From Haliotis asinina (Eukaryota; Mollusca; Gastropoda; Lepetellida; Haliotidae), in contig NC_090288.1 in the NCBI RefSeq assembly GCF_037392515.1, positions 60,497,673-60,561,672 on the forward strand: a stretch of 64,000 nt of DNA. The letters are read 5' to 3'. The notes beneath the pieces are model-generated. The model was not told where the DNA came from. It did not search any database and worked only from the letters and a program-made list of their open reading frames with translations. A program made the position numbers and the translations under genes. This document shows positions 30,910 to 44,600 of this stretch, one piece after another (the stretch's first letter is position 1; each line of letters begins with the position of its first letter).

Positions 30910-32299
30910 CCGTAGACACTAAGACTCTTATGTCTGTATACATAGAATAACATACAAAACATGGCATCAGCATCTGACCCTGTTGGTTTTTGTGCTTGCA
31001 AAGTGAAGACATTGCAGCCAATGAAAAGCTCCATGATGACTCGGGTTTAATCTTCTGTTTCCTGAATGCTGAGTCTTGTGAACATTATTAACATTATCTG
31101 TGAGCAAGTGTGTTTGTCAGAATAAAATGTTATAACATATATGTATAATTGTAATTTGTTTACTATTTGTCATACTAGAAGTGTACTTCTGCCATATTCC
31201 ATCCCACAAGAAACTGCACATGGGTCAAAATCAGTGAGTATCCCCACTGAGTATCCCCAACTTTGCGTGATGATTGCTAAAAGTAGCGAAATACTAAACA
31301 CACTCACTTGAAGTCAGCATCATGCACGATCAGTCAAAGCCCAAACAACAAAGTTTTCCAGATGCCCAATAATTCTAAAGTGCATTAGATTAAGCTGAAC
31401 CAGCAAAGAGTATTTTGTATTCACTGATCTGTTATGTGATGATACTGCTAAAAGTGATTAATGTTGGTACCTATTGGATGTATAAACACATGTTAACATT
31501 GATGAAATATATTCAAAATGTCACTGACAGTTTGTTTCTGTCAAAAGTGTGGAGCTACTGTGTAGACTGATTTGCACATGCATGATGCTTAACTTTGTAT
31601 ATGGGAGGTCATACAGATGTAATGAATAGTAAATAAAGATGGTGCTATTGGTGAAGTTAAGAGAATTATCCAAGAAAACAGTTTATGTACAAACATTTGA
31701 GGGCCACATTCTGTGTATATCCACAAGTGAAAAGGAACAGATTTTTTATGACAAAACAATTATTTATCTAACATGGGTACAATATGTGGAGCTCATTTCA
31801 GGTGTTTTTTCCAACCTCAGTCAAACGTACACTTATCTCAGCACATCAAAGAGGTCCTTCACTGCACAGTACATTTTGTAACACTTATGCAATAAAGAGT
31901 CGCAAAAATCGTATTTTACATGGATTGTTCATAATGCTACAACATTTTACCTGGCATAATACAAATTGCGGAAGTCAACAAAAATAAAATTAACTGGAAA
32001 CTTATGTTGTTTGATGGAACTGGAAAAAGAACTACTGTTGTCAAAATACTGTTCATATGCTAACATTTATACTTATAGATGTCAGTCATTAAAACTGATA
32101 AGTGAAATGTGACATTTAATTTTGAATAACTTAGACATTTTTACCTCTATGGATTGATCATAGTATGAAATAGATATACATGTACATAATATAAGCAGGG
32201 TAGTGTGCTTTTACGTTTTTTTTAGTGGCGTGCAAGTTACGTGAAATCATGCCATACAACCAAGTTACCTCCCTTAACTGGTTGTTTATGACAACAAAC
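30910..32299. other. NDUFA5 3' UTR and intergenic spacer
   Basis: NDUFA5 3' UTR with AATAAA near 31122, then AT-rich spacer before the next plus-strand gene. Two weak SINE remnants are present: about 31195-31315 (ending cgaaatactaaacacactc) and 31768-31810 (acatgggtacaatatgtgga). No gene seen. Confidence 0.55.
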
Positions 32300-34793
32300 A
32301 TGGCGTTGAAACTTGTCGACTGTACGAAAGGCGAGGAAAGAGTGACTTTTTCTAATTCATTGCCAGAAGATATAGCATATGCTAAAACATTTTGGCAGTC
32401 TCTGCAATTGTTACCGCCTATGGAGTCCCGATTAGTGTCAAGTGACATCAAACAACGCTTGAAGAAGGCACCGTCAGCGTATCAAGGCAAGATATTATTT
32501 TTTGATGTTTCGTGACAATGACTTGTATGCTGGCAATTAATCAGCCATTGGCTGATTGATAACCATTTCTCGGACCCATTTGGCCATCGTTACCAGTTGA
32601 AACGGGAAATTTAAGAAATCCAAAAAATAATCAATGTACCAAAAGAAACCTAATTTCCTACCTCTTAGAAATCCAACCAGTTTCCGATCAGTTTGTGTAA
32701 ATACAAGGACAGTACTAGATTTGTAAGATTTGAAAAACTCTACATTTGTCAAGATATTTGAAACAATGTAGACTACTGAAACTGGTTGTCCTTAGTTTCA
32801 CATATTTTATCAGATTTAAAGAGTACATCATTCTTTCATGTCTGTAACAAACAATACGTAACAAATATCCTGTGGGTAAACATACCCTCATTATCTGGTT
32901 CTACAATGACAGATAAGATCAAGTATTGCTTCATCGCTATTCTGTTGACTCCTGTTTCACATGTATGTGATTTTGTTGTAGGAGTAAACCGAGGACACAG
33001 GGCACACATGCAACCATTAGGTGAGTTTCTTGTTTCATCTTCAAATATCACCTTCTGACATGATCTGTGGTTGGAAGTTTGATAATGTGCAGTGATTCTG
33101 TGTTATGCAAGCGTAGGATTAAGTCGGAGACAGTGTGGAAATCTTATTGCAGACATTTTATACCAGCCATGCATGTGCAGTCTGAGAGTTGTATCTGTAT
33201 ATATTAGTATAGAATGAGAAATAGCTTGTACGTGGACCTCCCAAAAATTGCAATTGTTTAGCAGCCTCAAATGTGTGTTTGATTTAAATTTATGATTTAA
33301 TATTTATAACAAAAGAACACAATGAAATGTTGATACCTCAGTGCTAGAACAGGATCTCTGTATGCATATACGTATATGGCACATACATGTATATACATAT
33401 ATGTACATTGTGCATAATACTTGGTTACCCCATTTCAGTTTTCACTGGTATAGATATCCCTAAGCTTTATTTTGCATGTTATGCTATGTAACCAGGTACC
33501 ATGGTAATGAGAGATTAAAAGTCTGAGGTGAAGATGAATGGAATGGTGCATTTACTTGTTCAAGCATTAATCTCTACATAAGTGATTGCAGCAGTGTTTG
33601 AATGAATGGAATTAGACAGGAAAGAATGTTAGTATTTGTTTTACTTAGCAACACTTATCCGTTTAAAGAAACTGACAAACATGTATATTTCTTGAACAGT
33701 TGTACAAGACTTTCTCAACCAAGCACGAACCATGGAGAACATTGAGGAGTATGAGCGTTTAAGGCGTCTGGCTTCAGCACGTGATGAAGACCGTGAGACA
33801 CTCAGTCGCAGGCGGAAAGAGAGGATGAAGGTGAAAAATTGCTAAACCAAATAACTTGGCAGATGTTAAACTGAATCTCACAATGGAAGTAGTGTGCATT
33901 CTATAGAAAACAGACACATATCCTTCTCCTAACATCCAGGGAACAATACAGGTGACGAAAAGCGAAATGCTGCATCATTTTATCAGAAAATGTGATCTGC
34001 AGCAGTGCCCATCTGTTGCAAATGGGTCCTCAGATTGTGTATTGTCTGACAGTCAACAGCCCAGGGCTTATGTGACTGCTGATTGGACAGCATTAAGAGA
34101 TTCTAATTTATGAGTTGTGGCATACTTACAACTTTGACTTTTCCCAAATGGAAATGTCAGTGTGCTTGGAGTCCATGATTGTTGTGTTTATGACCAAACT
34201 TTTATCTGTTTTACAAAGCAGAGACCGAAAGGGAGGTCTTGTGGATAACTGATTGTACATTTAACACTGAATTGTTGATATCAATTATCATAAATGCTAA
34301 AAGGTCTTAGTATTGTTATATGTTGTATGTCTGTACATGTAATTTCATCCTTAGATGAAAATATAAGTCTTTGTTTCATACTCAAGCAGGCCAACTGCCA
34401 TGGTACTTAATCAATGGAAAAATGATTTGAAAAGAAAACCTTTGACCTATTAGTGACTACTGATTGCTATTTTAGTTTGTATGCCAATTAAACTGTATTT
34501 GACTTTCAGAAATATGTTTAGAAAATAAAGACATTGTTTATTATTTTATCCCATATGTGACCAAACCCAGCTTTGAACAAAAGTAATGAATGGATGTTAC
34601 TGAAAAACATTTCTCAACATACTTTCAGAAAGAGGAAATCTCTCGGAACCATGTATCATCTCAGTCGCGGAGACGAGAACAGACAGTGTTCAAGATGAGT
34701 GATGATGAAGAACAGGAAGAGGATGTAGGCAAATTGATGCAAGATCTTGATGACTTTGACAAGAGTAAAGGCCATGCCTCCGACTCTGACTGA
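32300..34793 (+). CDS. Unrecognised ~173-aa protein, basic middle and acidic tail
   Basis: Four exons: 32300-32486, 32982-33020, 33700-33830 and 34629-34793 (TGA). Phases join as 1, 1, 0. The protein starts MALKLVDCTKGEERVTFSNS, has a compact N-terminal part with KTFWQSLQLLPP, a helical charged middle (ENIEEYERLRRLASARDEDR then SRRRKERMKKEE), and an acidic tail with SDDEEQEEDVGKLMQDLDDF. The charged middle suggests an alpha-helical or coiled region and perhaps nuclear localisation; function unknown. The first donor is AAG/GCAAGA, so intron 1 would be GC-AG. ATG at 32300 has a strong context (acaATGG preceded by A at -3); an in-frame ATG at 32249 would add 17 residues. I do not recognise the family. 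Confidence 0.75.
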
Positions 34794-37624
34794 AACAAAC
34801 TATCATTGCCATGGCAACAGACAGATGGAAAATAATACTGTATCAGATCAATTCCTGTAAAATCTGGCACGATAATCTTGATAGATGACATGGCTTACTT
34901 GATTCTATGGTGTATCATATTATAGTCAAACAATTGTGATAACAACTTTGGCATCATCATTTTTCGTTACTGGTATGATTCACATTATAAATTAAGTGAT
35001 TATTATCACAAACACCAATTATCATAGCAAATGACTCATAGCTGTATTTAGAAAGAGAAAGTTTTTGCAGCACATAATGCTTTGTGTAATATAAAGTGAC
35101 CTTCACACGACAAACTTTGACAACATGTGAAAATTTTAAAAGTTGTCATAATTGCGTTTTCACACGTCAAGCATATGTTGTCAAACCAATCAGTGTGGTC
35201 ACGACAATTTTGTTGACTGCGATTGGTTGTTTCTGAACAACACAAATTTGACAACACCAAACGTTATTATGGGAAAGTTGGTGAGAATAGAGACCGACCC
35301 TATTTCTCGACAACAGTTTGACAACTGAAATTAGTGTTGGTGGTGATTTGTTGGAATGTTCACACTTTCAAACTTGAGTTTGATGTATATTGTGAATTTT
35401 TCACTTAAAGTGCCTTTGTTGCATAAGTAAACATACATGAAGCTTCCTAAATATTGTTGTATGGACATGATCTAACAATGTGACATGAAGGTCAGCTGGT
35501 GTACTGCTTCACTCACTGCCTTATTGTTGTATTAGACCAATAAGAAGCAATGTAACACATGGAAAATAAATTGGTGTAGCTGTAAGGACTCAAGACACCA
35601 TGTATATGTGTGTAAAGGCTAGAGGAGAGTGGCACTCTGCAGTGATACAAAATTAAAGTGAAGTTACTTTGTATGTCGTTGGGTTTTAGAAATGGCAGGA
35701 AAACCTATCTATTTACTTTATTGTGGTTACTGTCAAAGAAATTGGAATAAAAATTCTTTCTTTACCATTTAGTGAAAGTATCAGACAGAGAATGCCATGT
35801 AAGTTTGTTAAATTCTGTTTAGCAGTCAACTTTTAGATAAATATGCATATTTGATTTTTCAAAACTATTTGTTTTCCGGTGTTTTAGATTTGTTAAATGC
35901 TATGTTCATTAGGTATAGATGTTTGATGATGATGTTATAGCAACGATTCATGAAAGAGGTCTGTACAAGGTATTTATATATTGTATATACTGATATCAGT
36001 TGTTTGATATGCTGACAGTATATGTATATAGGAAGCATATCAAACTCTGATATCATGACAGTTTGTTGTGTATGGATGTTTACCTCATTGTGTGAAAGTG
36101 GCTGGCAGAATGTTTAATATTAAACTATTTAAACTGTTTTGTCTTGTTCCTAGTTCTGAGACAACTGCTGCCTCTCTACTAAGAATGGCCTCCACTGTGG
36201 AGAAACCTTTGTAAATCACGATCCCTAGACTGAGGCCCATCCCTCTCTGATCACACTGCATGTTCCTGTGTTCTGAGTCCAGAGTTGTCTCCCTTACACC
36301 ACACTGAGCCCTGCATCACTCGCAGGTTTTCTTCTCACATTAACCACAACCAAACTACTAGGCCTGTAAAGATGCTTCAAACTATCATTGGATTGCAGTT
36401 GTTGAGTCTCTGATAGCAGTTAATCAATGGTTGAAACCAAACACTATCGATGCATGACTTGATAGTATACGTGACTATTGATAGTTGAGTAATTGACTTC
36501 CCTTGATAAATGTGCAGTGCAAAATACAGGAAGCACCAGATCTGATCACATGCTTTTGAGTTATTCACCCATTACCTGTGAACTATCTGCTTGATTTTGG
36601 TTTCATGTTACCAAAAGAAAAACTGCTTCAGTCTGTATTGATTTCATACTGAAATACTGCTCAATGTAGCATTAAACCAAACTCACCTCTCCTTTTCTCG
36701 GCAAGATTTCACATGTTCTGTTTCATGCTCTCAAGATATTCATTATGAACAGCATTTCTTGCATCACCAATTTCATTTCTAATAAGAAATGGTTAGACTA
36801 GTGGTTAAAACATTTGCTTGCCACTCTGTGGAACTGGGTTTGTTTCCTGACATGGGTACAATATATGAAGCCCATGTCTGGTGTCCCCTGCAGTAATATT
36901 GCTGGAATATTGATATAACGGTGAAAAACCAAACTCACTCATTCACTCCATCACTCTGTTATTACAGAATTCCATTACAAACTGATTTAAGGTCACCTCA
37001 GCTGATCACCTGATTCAATCTTTCATGTCCCCAAACATAGTTGGCCTATACTTATATCGGTGTGTGTGTGTTTTCTGTACCATGGGTATGCGCACTGTGA
37101 GATTTTGCATGGATTTAATAAAATCTATGTCTGATTATCAAAGCAACAACTTAAACTTCGGGCTATGGTTGACAAAATTTGATACCATGGTAATAGTCTT
37201 CCGTATTCAATAACAATTATTTGTCTGGCCACTTTGCAATGGTACACCACATGGAACTTAAAACAACACAAAATACAATACAATATTTTGTACTTCTGTG
37301 ATTTAATAAATAAATGTCTATAAAATTTGGCAAGTCATACAAACAGTGCAATATGCACTCAGAAAAACAAAAACTAATCGTTGAAAGAAACATTATAAAC
37401 ATATGTTATTCTGCAATAGGTAATTTCCTGGAACAAAGGTCACTGGCATACGTCTAAGTGTTGTCCATATTACACACAAACAATTGTAGTTAAAACAGCA
37501 GTATCAACAAAAACATATGCCAAAGATACTCAACAAAACTGCTCAGTCTGCTAATCCTGATCAAGGATCAATGATGACAATAATGTATTTTGTCAATTAT
37601 GAGGTTTGCTTCAACTGATAAAGA
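34794..37624. other. Intergenic region after the 173-aa gene
   Basis: AT-rich. AATAAA hexamers at about 35563 and 35744 may end the upstream gene. Around 35095-35330 the motif tttgacaac and its complement recur several times, suggesting a decayed repeat of unknown family. A tRNA-headed SINE sits at 36795-36955. No gene recognised. Confidence 0.5.
36795..36955 (+). repeat. tRNA-headed SINE copy
   Basis: Degenerate tRNA-like head ('ggttagactagtggttaaaa'), then 'gacatgggtacaatatatga', a 'ggtgtcccctgcagtaatat' segment, and the tail 'accaaactcactcattcact'. Same family and orientation as 20968-21140. Confidence 0.75.
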
Positions 37625-38017
37625 TCAAGTAGGGTTAGACTCATCCTCGAGATCTCCAGGGTCTACATTCTCATAAATCTCCACTTTACCCTGGACACAT
37701 CTATGGCTGCTCTTATGGCAACACAAATCATGCAGGGGAACTCTGAAAATGTGGAAGGAGTTCCTCATATATTTTTTTTTTAAGGTTTGGAATTGACAAT
37801 TTGTATGGATGATGATTTCCCCCAAATCTGAGTCGCATTGCAAACAAACCTTCTCAGCCTGCAATCTTTGTTGACTCTGGCAAGCTCGGTTGTGACAGCA
37901 GCTAAGCTCACTGACTGCTATGAGAATGCTGAGCCAGTAAAGGGAGGTTATAAACTTTTCAGGCCAAGCCATAGATGAAGCCAGGGTATGGTGGAGATTA
38001 TCAAGGATGGGGTAGAC
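37625..38017 (-). CDS. Tentative terminal exon of an unknown protein
   Basis: An open stretch of 130 codons on the minus strand, after a possible acceptor (caaacacag) and ending in TGA. It reads VYPILDNLHHTLASSMAWPE, then a hydrophobic segment FITSLYWLSILIAV that could be membrane-spanning, then a Cys/His-rich part (CCHNRACQ, VCLQCDSD) and an acidic end. Such length without a stop is unusual in this AT-rich DNA, which favours real coding, but I recognise no family and the partner exon is uncertain. Confidence 0.4.
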   Translation of the reverse strand, partial: VYPILDNLHHTLASSMAWPEKFITSLYWLSILIAVSELSCCHNRACQSQQRLQAEKVCLQCDSDLGEIIIHTNCQFQTLKKKYMRNSFHIFRVPLHDLCCHKSSHRCVQGKVEIYENVDPGDLEDESNPT

Positions 38018-39185
38018 CTGTGTTTGAAAACATACACTTGTGCAACACAGCACTTGTACTACAACTACTGTCTGTCAACGTATACAATCTTGCTAGGCTC
38101 ATGATATATAATGTGAAATATAAAGATAACATTTGTCAGGCCACAATGGCTGGAAATTTAAAGCTAAAGAACACAACAGGACACAGCAGAAGTGAATCAA
38201 GGTAATTCATTAAAAAGGTAATTCATTTAAAAATAGCAAACATGAGACAGGGATCACAAGTTTATAACATGAAATCACATAACAATAGATAGCAGCAGTC
38301 CACTGTTAGCCTTTAGAGGGCTGTAATGAAGTAATGTTGGCTTTGAGATAGTTGAAATGAAGGCATTTCTATGATAAATTGCTCAAATCACTTGAAATGC
38401 CGATCACAGCTTGCTGTAAATGATTCTCTATGTAAACAAAGTTAATATACAGGTAAACAACAAAAAGACTAGGAAATATGTTGTGGTGTTAAATGTGCTA
38501 CCAGTATTCATTCTGAGTATATGGTATTTATGACTGTTAATACTTCACAGTCTTGCACAACCACCCTCCATCACTGGTAAAACCACCACTTGACAGTGTT
38601 GTTTGAAATGTTGAACAAAACTATCGTTGGATTTTACATGAAGCTCTGTTCATGAAGTTCAAACAAAGAACTTGTCAAACAGATTAGCACATACCACAGC
38701 ATGCAAAAGGCTTCATGCAGAACACAAACCTCTTTTCATGACTAAATCAGAGTCCTGTTTAGTAATATAATATAGAAAAATATATATAAAATTAGGGACT
38801 GGCCATTTATAGGAAAAGACAGGAAGTGGTCATGAACAAATTTAAAAAACAATTAGGAAGCATGTTCTATAAAATAATGATGGTAAAGTTGGGGTATCAT
38901 CAAATTGTGATACAGTCGTAAAATAAATCCAAACAGCTTAATGAATTTAACAGTGATGGTGGTATCAGATGCTACTTTTGTAAAACGACACTGCTGATGT
39001 AGTTTCTAAAATACACAGACTAGATGATTATAGGAATGTGTCCACTCATAACTATCTTTGGCTTCACAAAACAAGTACTGGTATAATGTCTATATACTTG
39101 AGATATATGACACATCCCAAATAAACAGATAAAATTTTCATGAAAGACCATGAGAAAAATGTGGAAGAAAAATTTATACACACAA

Positions 39186-39330
39186 AACCTGCTTGTTTGC
39201 TGCAGAATCCAAGGGGAGACGAGCATGTTGTATTTCGGAAGATGGCGGTAATCTTTGGGAAAAGATCAACAATTACTTCTGCCACAAAATACAAACAATA
39301 GCCAACATCATCCAGCAAAAGACCGGACAT
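39186..39330 (-). CDS. Tentative first exon of the same unknown gene
   Basis: Minus-strand frame starting MSGLLLDDVGYCLYFVAEVI and continuing FPKITAIFRNTTC for about 48 codons; hydrophobic start could be a signal or membrane segment. A phase-0 donor is only weak (gtgtgt after GGT TTT, near 39182), so its joining to 38017-37625 is guesswork. Confidence 0.25.
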
Positions 39331-39524
39331 TCTGCACAAGTCTGACTGAGACAGTAAATTCTTCTGTTATTTAATACTGATAACATAAATATTGTCTAAG
39401 ATACACAAACATAAAACAACTGGCAAATAAATAACATCTTGTAGTAAGGATTCCACTTATATGCCACTGATATCTTACACAGCAGTAATAGCAAAAGCCC
39501 TAGTTAAAGCCAAACCTAATAAAA

Positions 39525-39835
39525 CAACTCCATAAACAATATGAGATGACTGTCCTGGTGATGATATGTACTTGCCATATATCAAATATGAGATAACTGT
39601 CCTGGTGATGATATATACTTGCCATATATCAAATATGAGATAACTGTCCTGGTGATGATATATACTTGCCATATATCAAATATGAGATAACTGTCCTGGT
39701 GATGATATATACTTGTCATATATCAAATATGAGATGACTGTCCTGGTAATGACATATACTTGTCATATATCAAATATGAGATGACTGTCCTGGTGATGAT
39801 ATGTACTTGCCATATACCAAATATGACTCTGAACC
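39525..39835. repeat. 47-bp tandem repeat
   Basis: About six copies of a 47-bp unit containing 'aactgtcctggtgatgatat' and 'acttgccatatatcaaatat'. Copies are nearly identical, suggesting recent expansion. Minus-strand frames running through it (for example near 39475-39672) are repeat artefacts. Confidence 0.88.
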
Positions 39836-41668
39836 ACCACCCTCTAAATTTTAAAAAAATATGTCTTGTCATGAGTTTAGTAAATCGGACTTGTTCTAAC
39901 AATAGCAAACCAGTTAAGCCATGCCACACTGACTATTGATTATAGTTAAATGCACAAAAAATCTTTAACTTATTTTGAGTAGTGTATGTAACTGAGATTC
40001 AACAAAATGATCATGATAGTAAACTGTGGTATGTCCAGTATCACATGCTGCCCTTTATCAAATACACACCACAGGCATTCATATTTTGAGGATTGCCTTT
40101 ATATTTCTGTTCGTAACAGAATACAGGCATCTAGTACAATAATTTTACTTTTATTATTTCTGGATATTTTTTTTCATTTTGTCTAGTACAGATTGTGTTA
40201 CAGTTGACAGAGCAAATATGTTTGTGTACATAATTATATTGTTTATACACGTTAACCAGGATCCAATTTTTCTTTATCTGTTTTTATGTTGTCTTCAACT
40301 GTCCCTGCGAATTATATCTGGATATTAATATAGCACACATATCCATGCAGCTTGTAAATGCTTAATGCGCTGGATTTTTTCCATATAAATATGTAAATAT
40401 TAAATATAATTAATCATTAATTATGATTGTTTTTTTTTCATAAGTATCAAATAAGAATGATTAGAACAACCTTGAGAAATATGATGAGAGGTCTAATAAA
40501 CCAAGTTTCACTGTCACTCACTATGTGAGGAGGACATGATTGAGTGTAACTGAAAGGCCTCCTGATAACAAGATATTAGTATGTCATACTAATAACTACA
40601 GTTGATTGTTTGCACACAAAAAACTTTGCACTATTCATCACTCAGTGTATGCCGAAGTACGTGTACTTTAATTCATCTATCTGAAGTATCATAAATTGTA
40701 TGCAACATACTTGTCACCCTAGCCACAAACCTGCTGCCACAGCAAGTCAGAGGTCCCAGTTCAGTTCCCTTTCAGTATATCTGTAAAACAACACTGTAGA
40801 AGGACTATGCTCTCTGCAGCCTGTTAATGGTCCCAACCTATTCCGACACAGTTGCTGTCTCCAGTTTGACTGGATCTGTGTTTATTAAACGAGTAGACAG
40901 GCACTAGAGACAATTTCACTTCGGTGGTCACTATTGGACATAATTAACAAGAGACTACATATATTGGATGTTAAATTTGTTCTAGCTTTAATAAATATAC
41001 TTTAATTCTCATCACATCCACACAACACTCCAATCAAAACACACAATATGTCTTGTGACACCCTCTCCTACTCTGTAAGGTTGATGCTGAAACTGGGCGG
41101 GACGAATAACTCCGTTCTGTGACACTAGCATGAGGAGTGGTCAAGGGCGAGAAAATTTGTTTTCATTTGTAGACGCATCATTTGACCAGATCAGTTCACC
41201 TCAATTGTAAATGCTTAAATAATGAATAAAATTATTCAACATGTTTGATCTTAAACACTTTAATTAAATTCATTTATGATCATTGTCTTTAATTAATACT
41301 GACTGTAATCATATGTGATTAATACTGGTAAATAATCAGGAAATGTTCATAAAATGGTAATGATTTTACTTAAAAGAACATAATTTGAAATGTTTCATCA
41401 AATGCAGTTTTCCTACATATGAATCACAACACATAAAAGTCACCTAATACACAGCAATTAACACGACACATAAAGGTTTAGGCCAAAATTTATAACACAG
41501 TTGTCCATCCAAAAACAGTAGTCAGATATAAACCCATTTAACTTAGAAAAGCAAATCTGAAAAGAAAATTAAGACTGACAAACTGTCAATTATTGTTCGA
41601 TGAATATGTCAAACTAATCATGTGATATGTTTCTAATCAACTGGTTGATAATGTCTGCATGGTGTCCA
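39836..41668. other. Non-coding region downstream of the coiled-coil gene
   Basis: AT-rich sequence, including the 3' flank of the minus-strand coiled-coil gene (stop at 41669). No gene, RNA or clear repeat recognised. Confidence 0.5.
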
Positions 41669-44600
41669 TCAGTAAGCTGAATTTTGATTAGCTGTTGCAT
41701 AGTCTTGAACAGGTAGCATTCCTCGTGGTTGGTCCACATTTTTCGGCACAGCATGTGAGTACGTCCTGGGTACTGCAGCATAGGCACTGATAGGTCCAGA
41801 CTGCAGTTGATAAAAGTTAATATCAGTTATATCAATTGCACAAAAACATGACAATCTTTCTGTCACTACTAACATCCTATTCTCGTCATGAAACAGATGA
41901 TCAAAAGTACAAATAGAATACAATATGTTTACAAATTTTGAAATTCGAAAGTCCATTTTTACAAAACTATTGAAGTCTAAGCAATTCCAAATCAATTTAA
42001 AATGTTTTATGAAAAAATACACACTTACTACTCAAATTATGGCTTCAAAAATATAACATTTGATTCTGAGAACATTCTCAGAACATGGAGAAAAGACATG
42101 AACGCATTTCAGAGACGTCACAGTCTCAGTCAAAGACTTATTAGGTCACAGTACAAACAAATGAGGAAGGAGTATCATGGATGGATGAAAGTTTTAACAC
42201 AAACTGAAAAACACATGTAGTCAAGGTCTTGATCAAGGATGAATGAAGGTTTCATGGAAAGCATTATCTGAAGTACATGATATAGTCAAGACATTAAAGT
42301 ATCAAGAGAATTTGACGGCTATAGTTTATAGTAGAGCCATGGTTATACTGAGAGACACACATGGGATTGCTCATTTGTACAAAGTTGCAAGGGAGGTAGT
42401 ATCTGATACATTTGATGTACTTGGGACTCATCCATAGATAAAAGTTTACAGGTGTGTAGCTTCTAGTAAGTGGAGTACTCAGGCCAAGTTCATGAACAGA
42501 TGAAAGTTTTAAAGAAAGAAGATCTGACATATTTGCTATATTCATGCTTCCAGTCTGAGGTAACAGGCAATATGCCAGTGTTCGGAGAGGAGTCAGCACT
42601 TCATTCATGCAAATCCTTCAACTGATTCAAAACTGTGTCATTCATACATCAAGCAGAGATGATGTAATCAGTGTAATAACTACGCTAGCTCGTCATGAGG
42701 TATCTAGGAAGCTCTACTATTAGGCCTACTAAGCAGATTTATATCAAATGGGAGAAATGGCCACAACACACAGCTACATTGCATAGATGCTAATTAAAGT
42801 ATAAATATTTGAAGACATAGCTCCAAAATATTACTGCCCCATGATTTGAGTAGTGTAGATTAACTTCAGTCCAACAGATAACACTGTGAATTATTTCAGT
42901 ATTGTTAGTTGAGCTTATGCAATAAGATGGACTGGGCTCTACTTAAAAACATTTGGTGAAGGGCACATAGAGCTCCACTTGGCTTCTGTTCCTTCCATTT
43001 CAGGAGACTATCATCTCCCCTTCAGGAATGAGAATCAGGGTCTACTGAGGGGGTTTATAAACATGACACCCAGCACACATATAAAATCATATCTGGTAAG
43101 CTGATTCATATTTAAAAAATGGAGTCAAACCACACTGCTGACCTACTATTTTCCTGTGTACTATTTTCCAGATGTAATACTTGTGTGATGTGTCTACTGA
43201 AAAAAATCCTCAAACCATCATAACATGCATGCAGCATATTGTGGACATTTCATATTAAGTTATATATTTCATATCACATAAATATTAAGTCTGTTTGGTC
43301 TGTCTGACTATGAGGGCACAGCAAAGCTTTAATCCATCCAAACATGGCTACCCTATCATTGTATACCACTCTCCAACGTAAGCTCTCCTCAAGGTCGTGT
43401 TGCTGGCGTTTCTCAAACACAAATTCCTGGGCTCTCCGAGCTGCAGCCCGTGCTAGGACCTGATTCTGAAGAGGAAAACAGTAATGGTGTGAGTGAGTGC
43501 TTGACTATCAGGGCTGGTTAAAATACTGACATTTGGAAATATTATTGATGGGAAGAAATATTAACGATTATCAATACAGGTGTAGAAGTAAGCATTATAA
43601 GCAAACATAACCCTTCTTCCCACTTTGGGACATGGAAATAGTTTTGCCATGTACACCTTTGTTTGCATATATGAAACAAAGTCATTACCCACTTAGAATA
43701 CTTAGAACTATATTTGTACTTTATTATGACATGAACAAAGCCATAACCCATGAAGACAAAGAAAATAAATCACATGTTGATAACATCGAGGAAAGAACTA
43801 ATTCAGATACAGAGTATAAACCACATACTGGTACATATGACTTAGGGAAAGATCATAAAAACTTTGAATGATCACGCATTTTGCAAATAAGTAGCACATG
43901 CCATTTCTGTGGGTCATGATTTAATTGTGAATTAAGTTTGTTGAACCAAGCATGTATAGTGTCAGTGATATGCTGTAGCCAGGTAACCGTCAAACACGTT
44001 TTGCACCATGTCATGTTTCCATGGAAATAACAACAATACAAATTCTGAAAAAAGAAACTCGCAACAGCAAAAGGCACATCAACCTAGCGATATAAACTTT
44101 AAGAGATATGCTCTGAACAAAACGGACAAACACATTTGGCACTAAGTTGTGTTTCCATGGAAACAGTGACAGACAAAATTCTGAAAAACTTTAAAACAGC
44201 TAAAGGCACATCTATGGGTAATGAATAACGTGTGTGAAGTTTGGTGAACATAGCATGTAAACGTCATGAGATATCTGGACAAAGTTTCAGGATGGAAGGA
44301 TGGACAACGGAAGGAATGAACGCCATATACCCCTGTTACTTCATAGCGGGGGTATAATGACATCTGAATATTACATGTCTTTATTCATGAGTTGCTTCTA
44401 AAATATGTTAAGAATGCTGTTTTTGTTAGTAATTCATGAATAAAAACAGGTATGTCACCACTCACATGTCAGTTAAAATCTTGGGTTTTGAGAGTACATT
44501 TTTCCATTGTTGCTCAAAGTTATTTCTACAATATTTACTGATTATCGATTTCTAAACATTCTAGGCAGTGTTTGGGGATGTGCTTTCCCATAACACTGGA

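Noticed and set aside
35085-35370. MITE with terminal inverted repeats around the tttgacaac motifs
   Set aside because: The motif recurs in both orientations, but no matching ends or target duplication could be found.
42002-42608. Plus- and minus-strand frames of 64-104 aa
   Set aside because: They lie in the last intron of the coiled-coil gene, with no family similarity or good splice borders.
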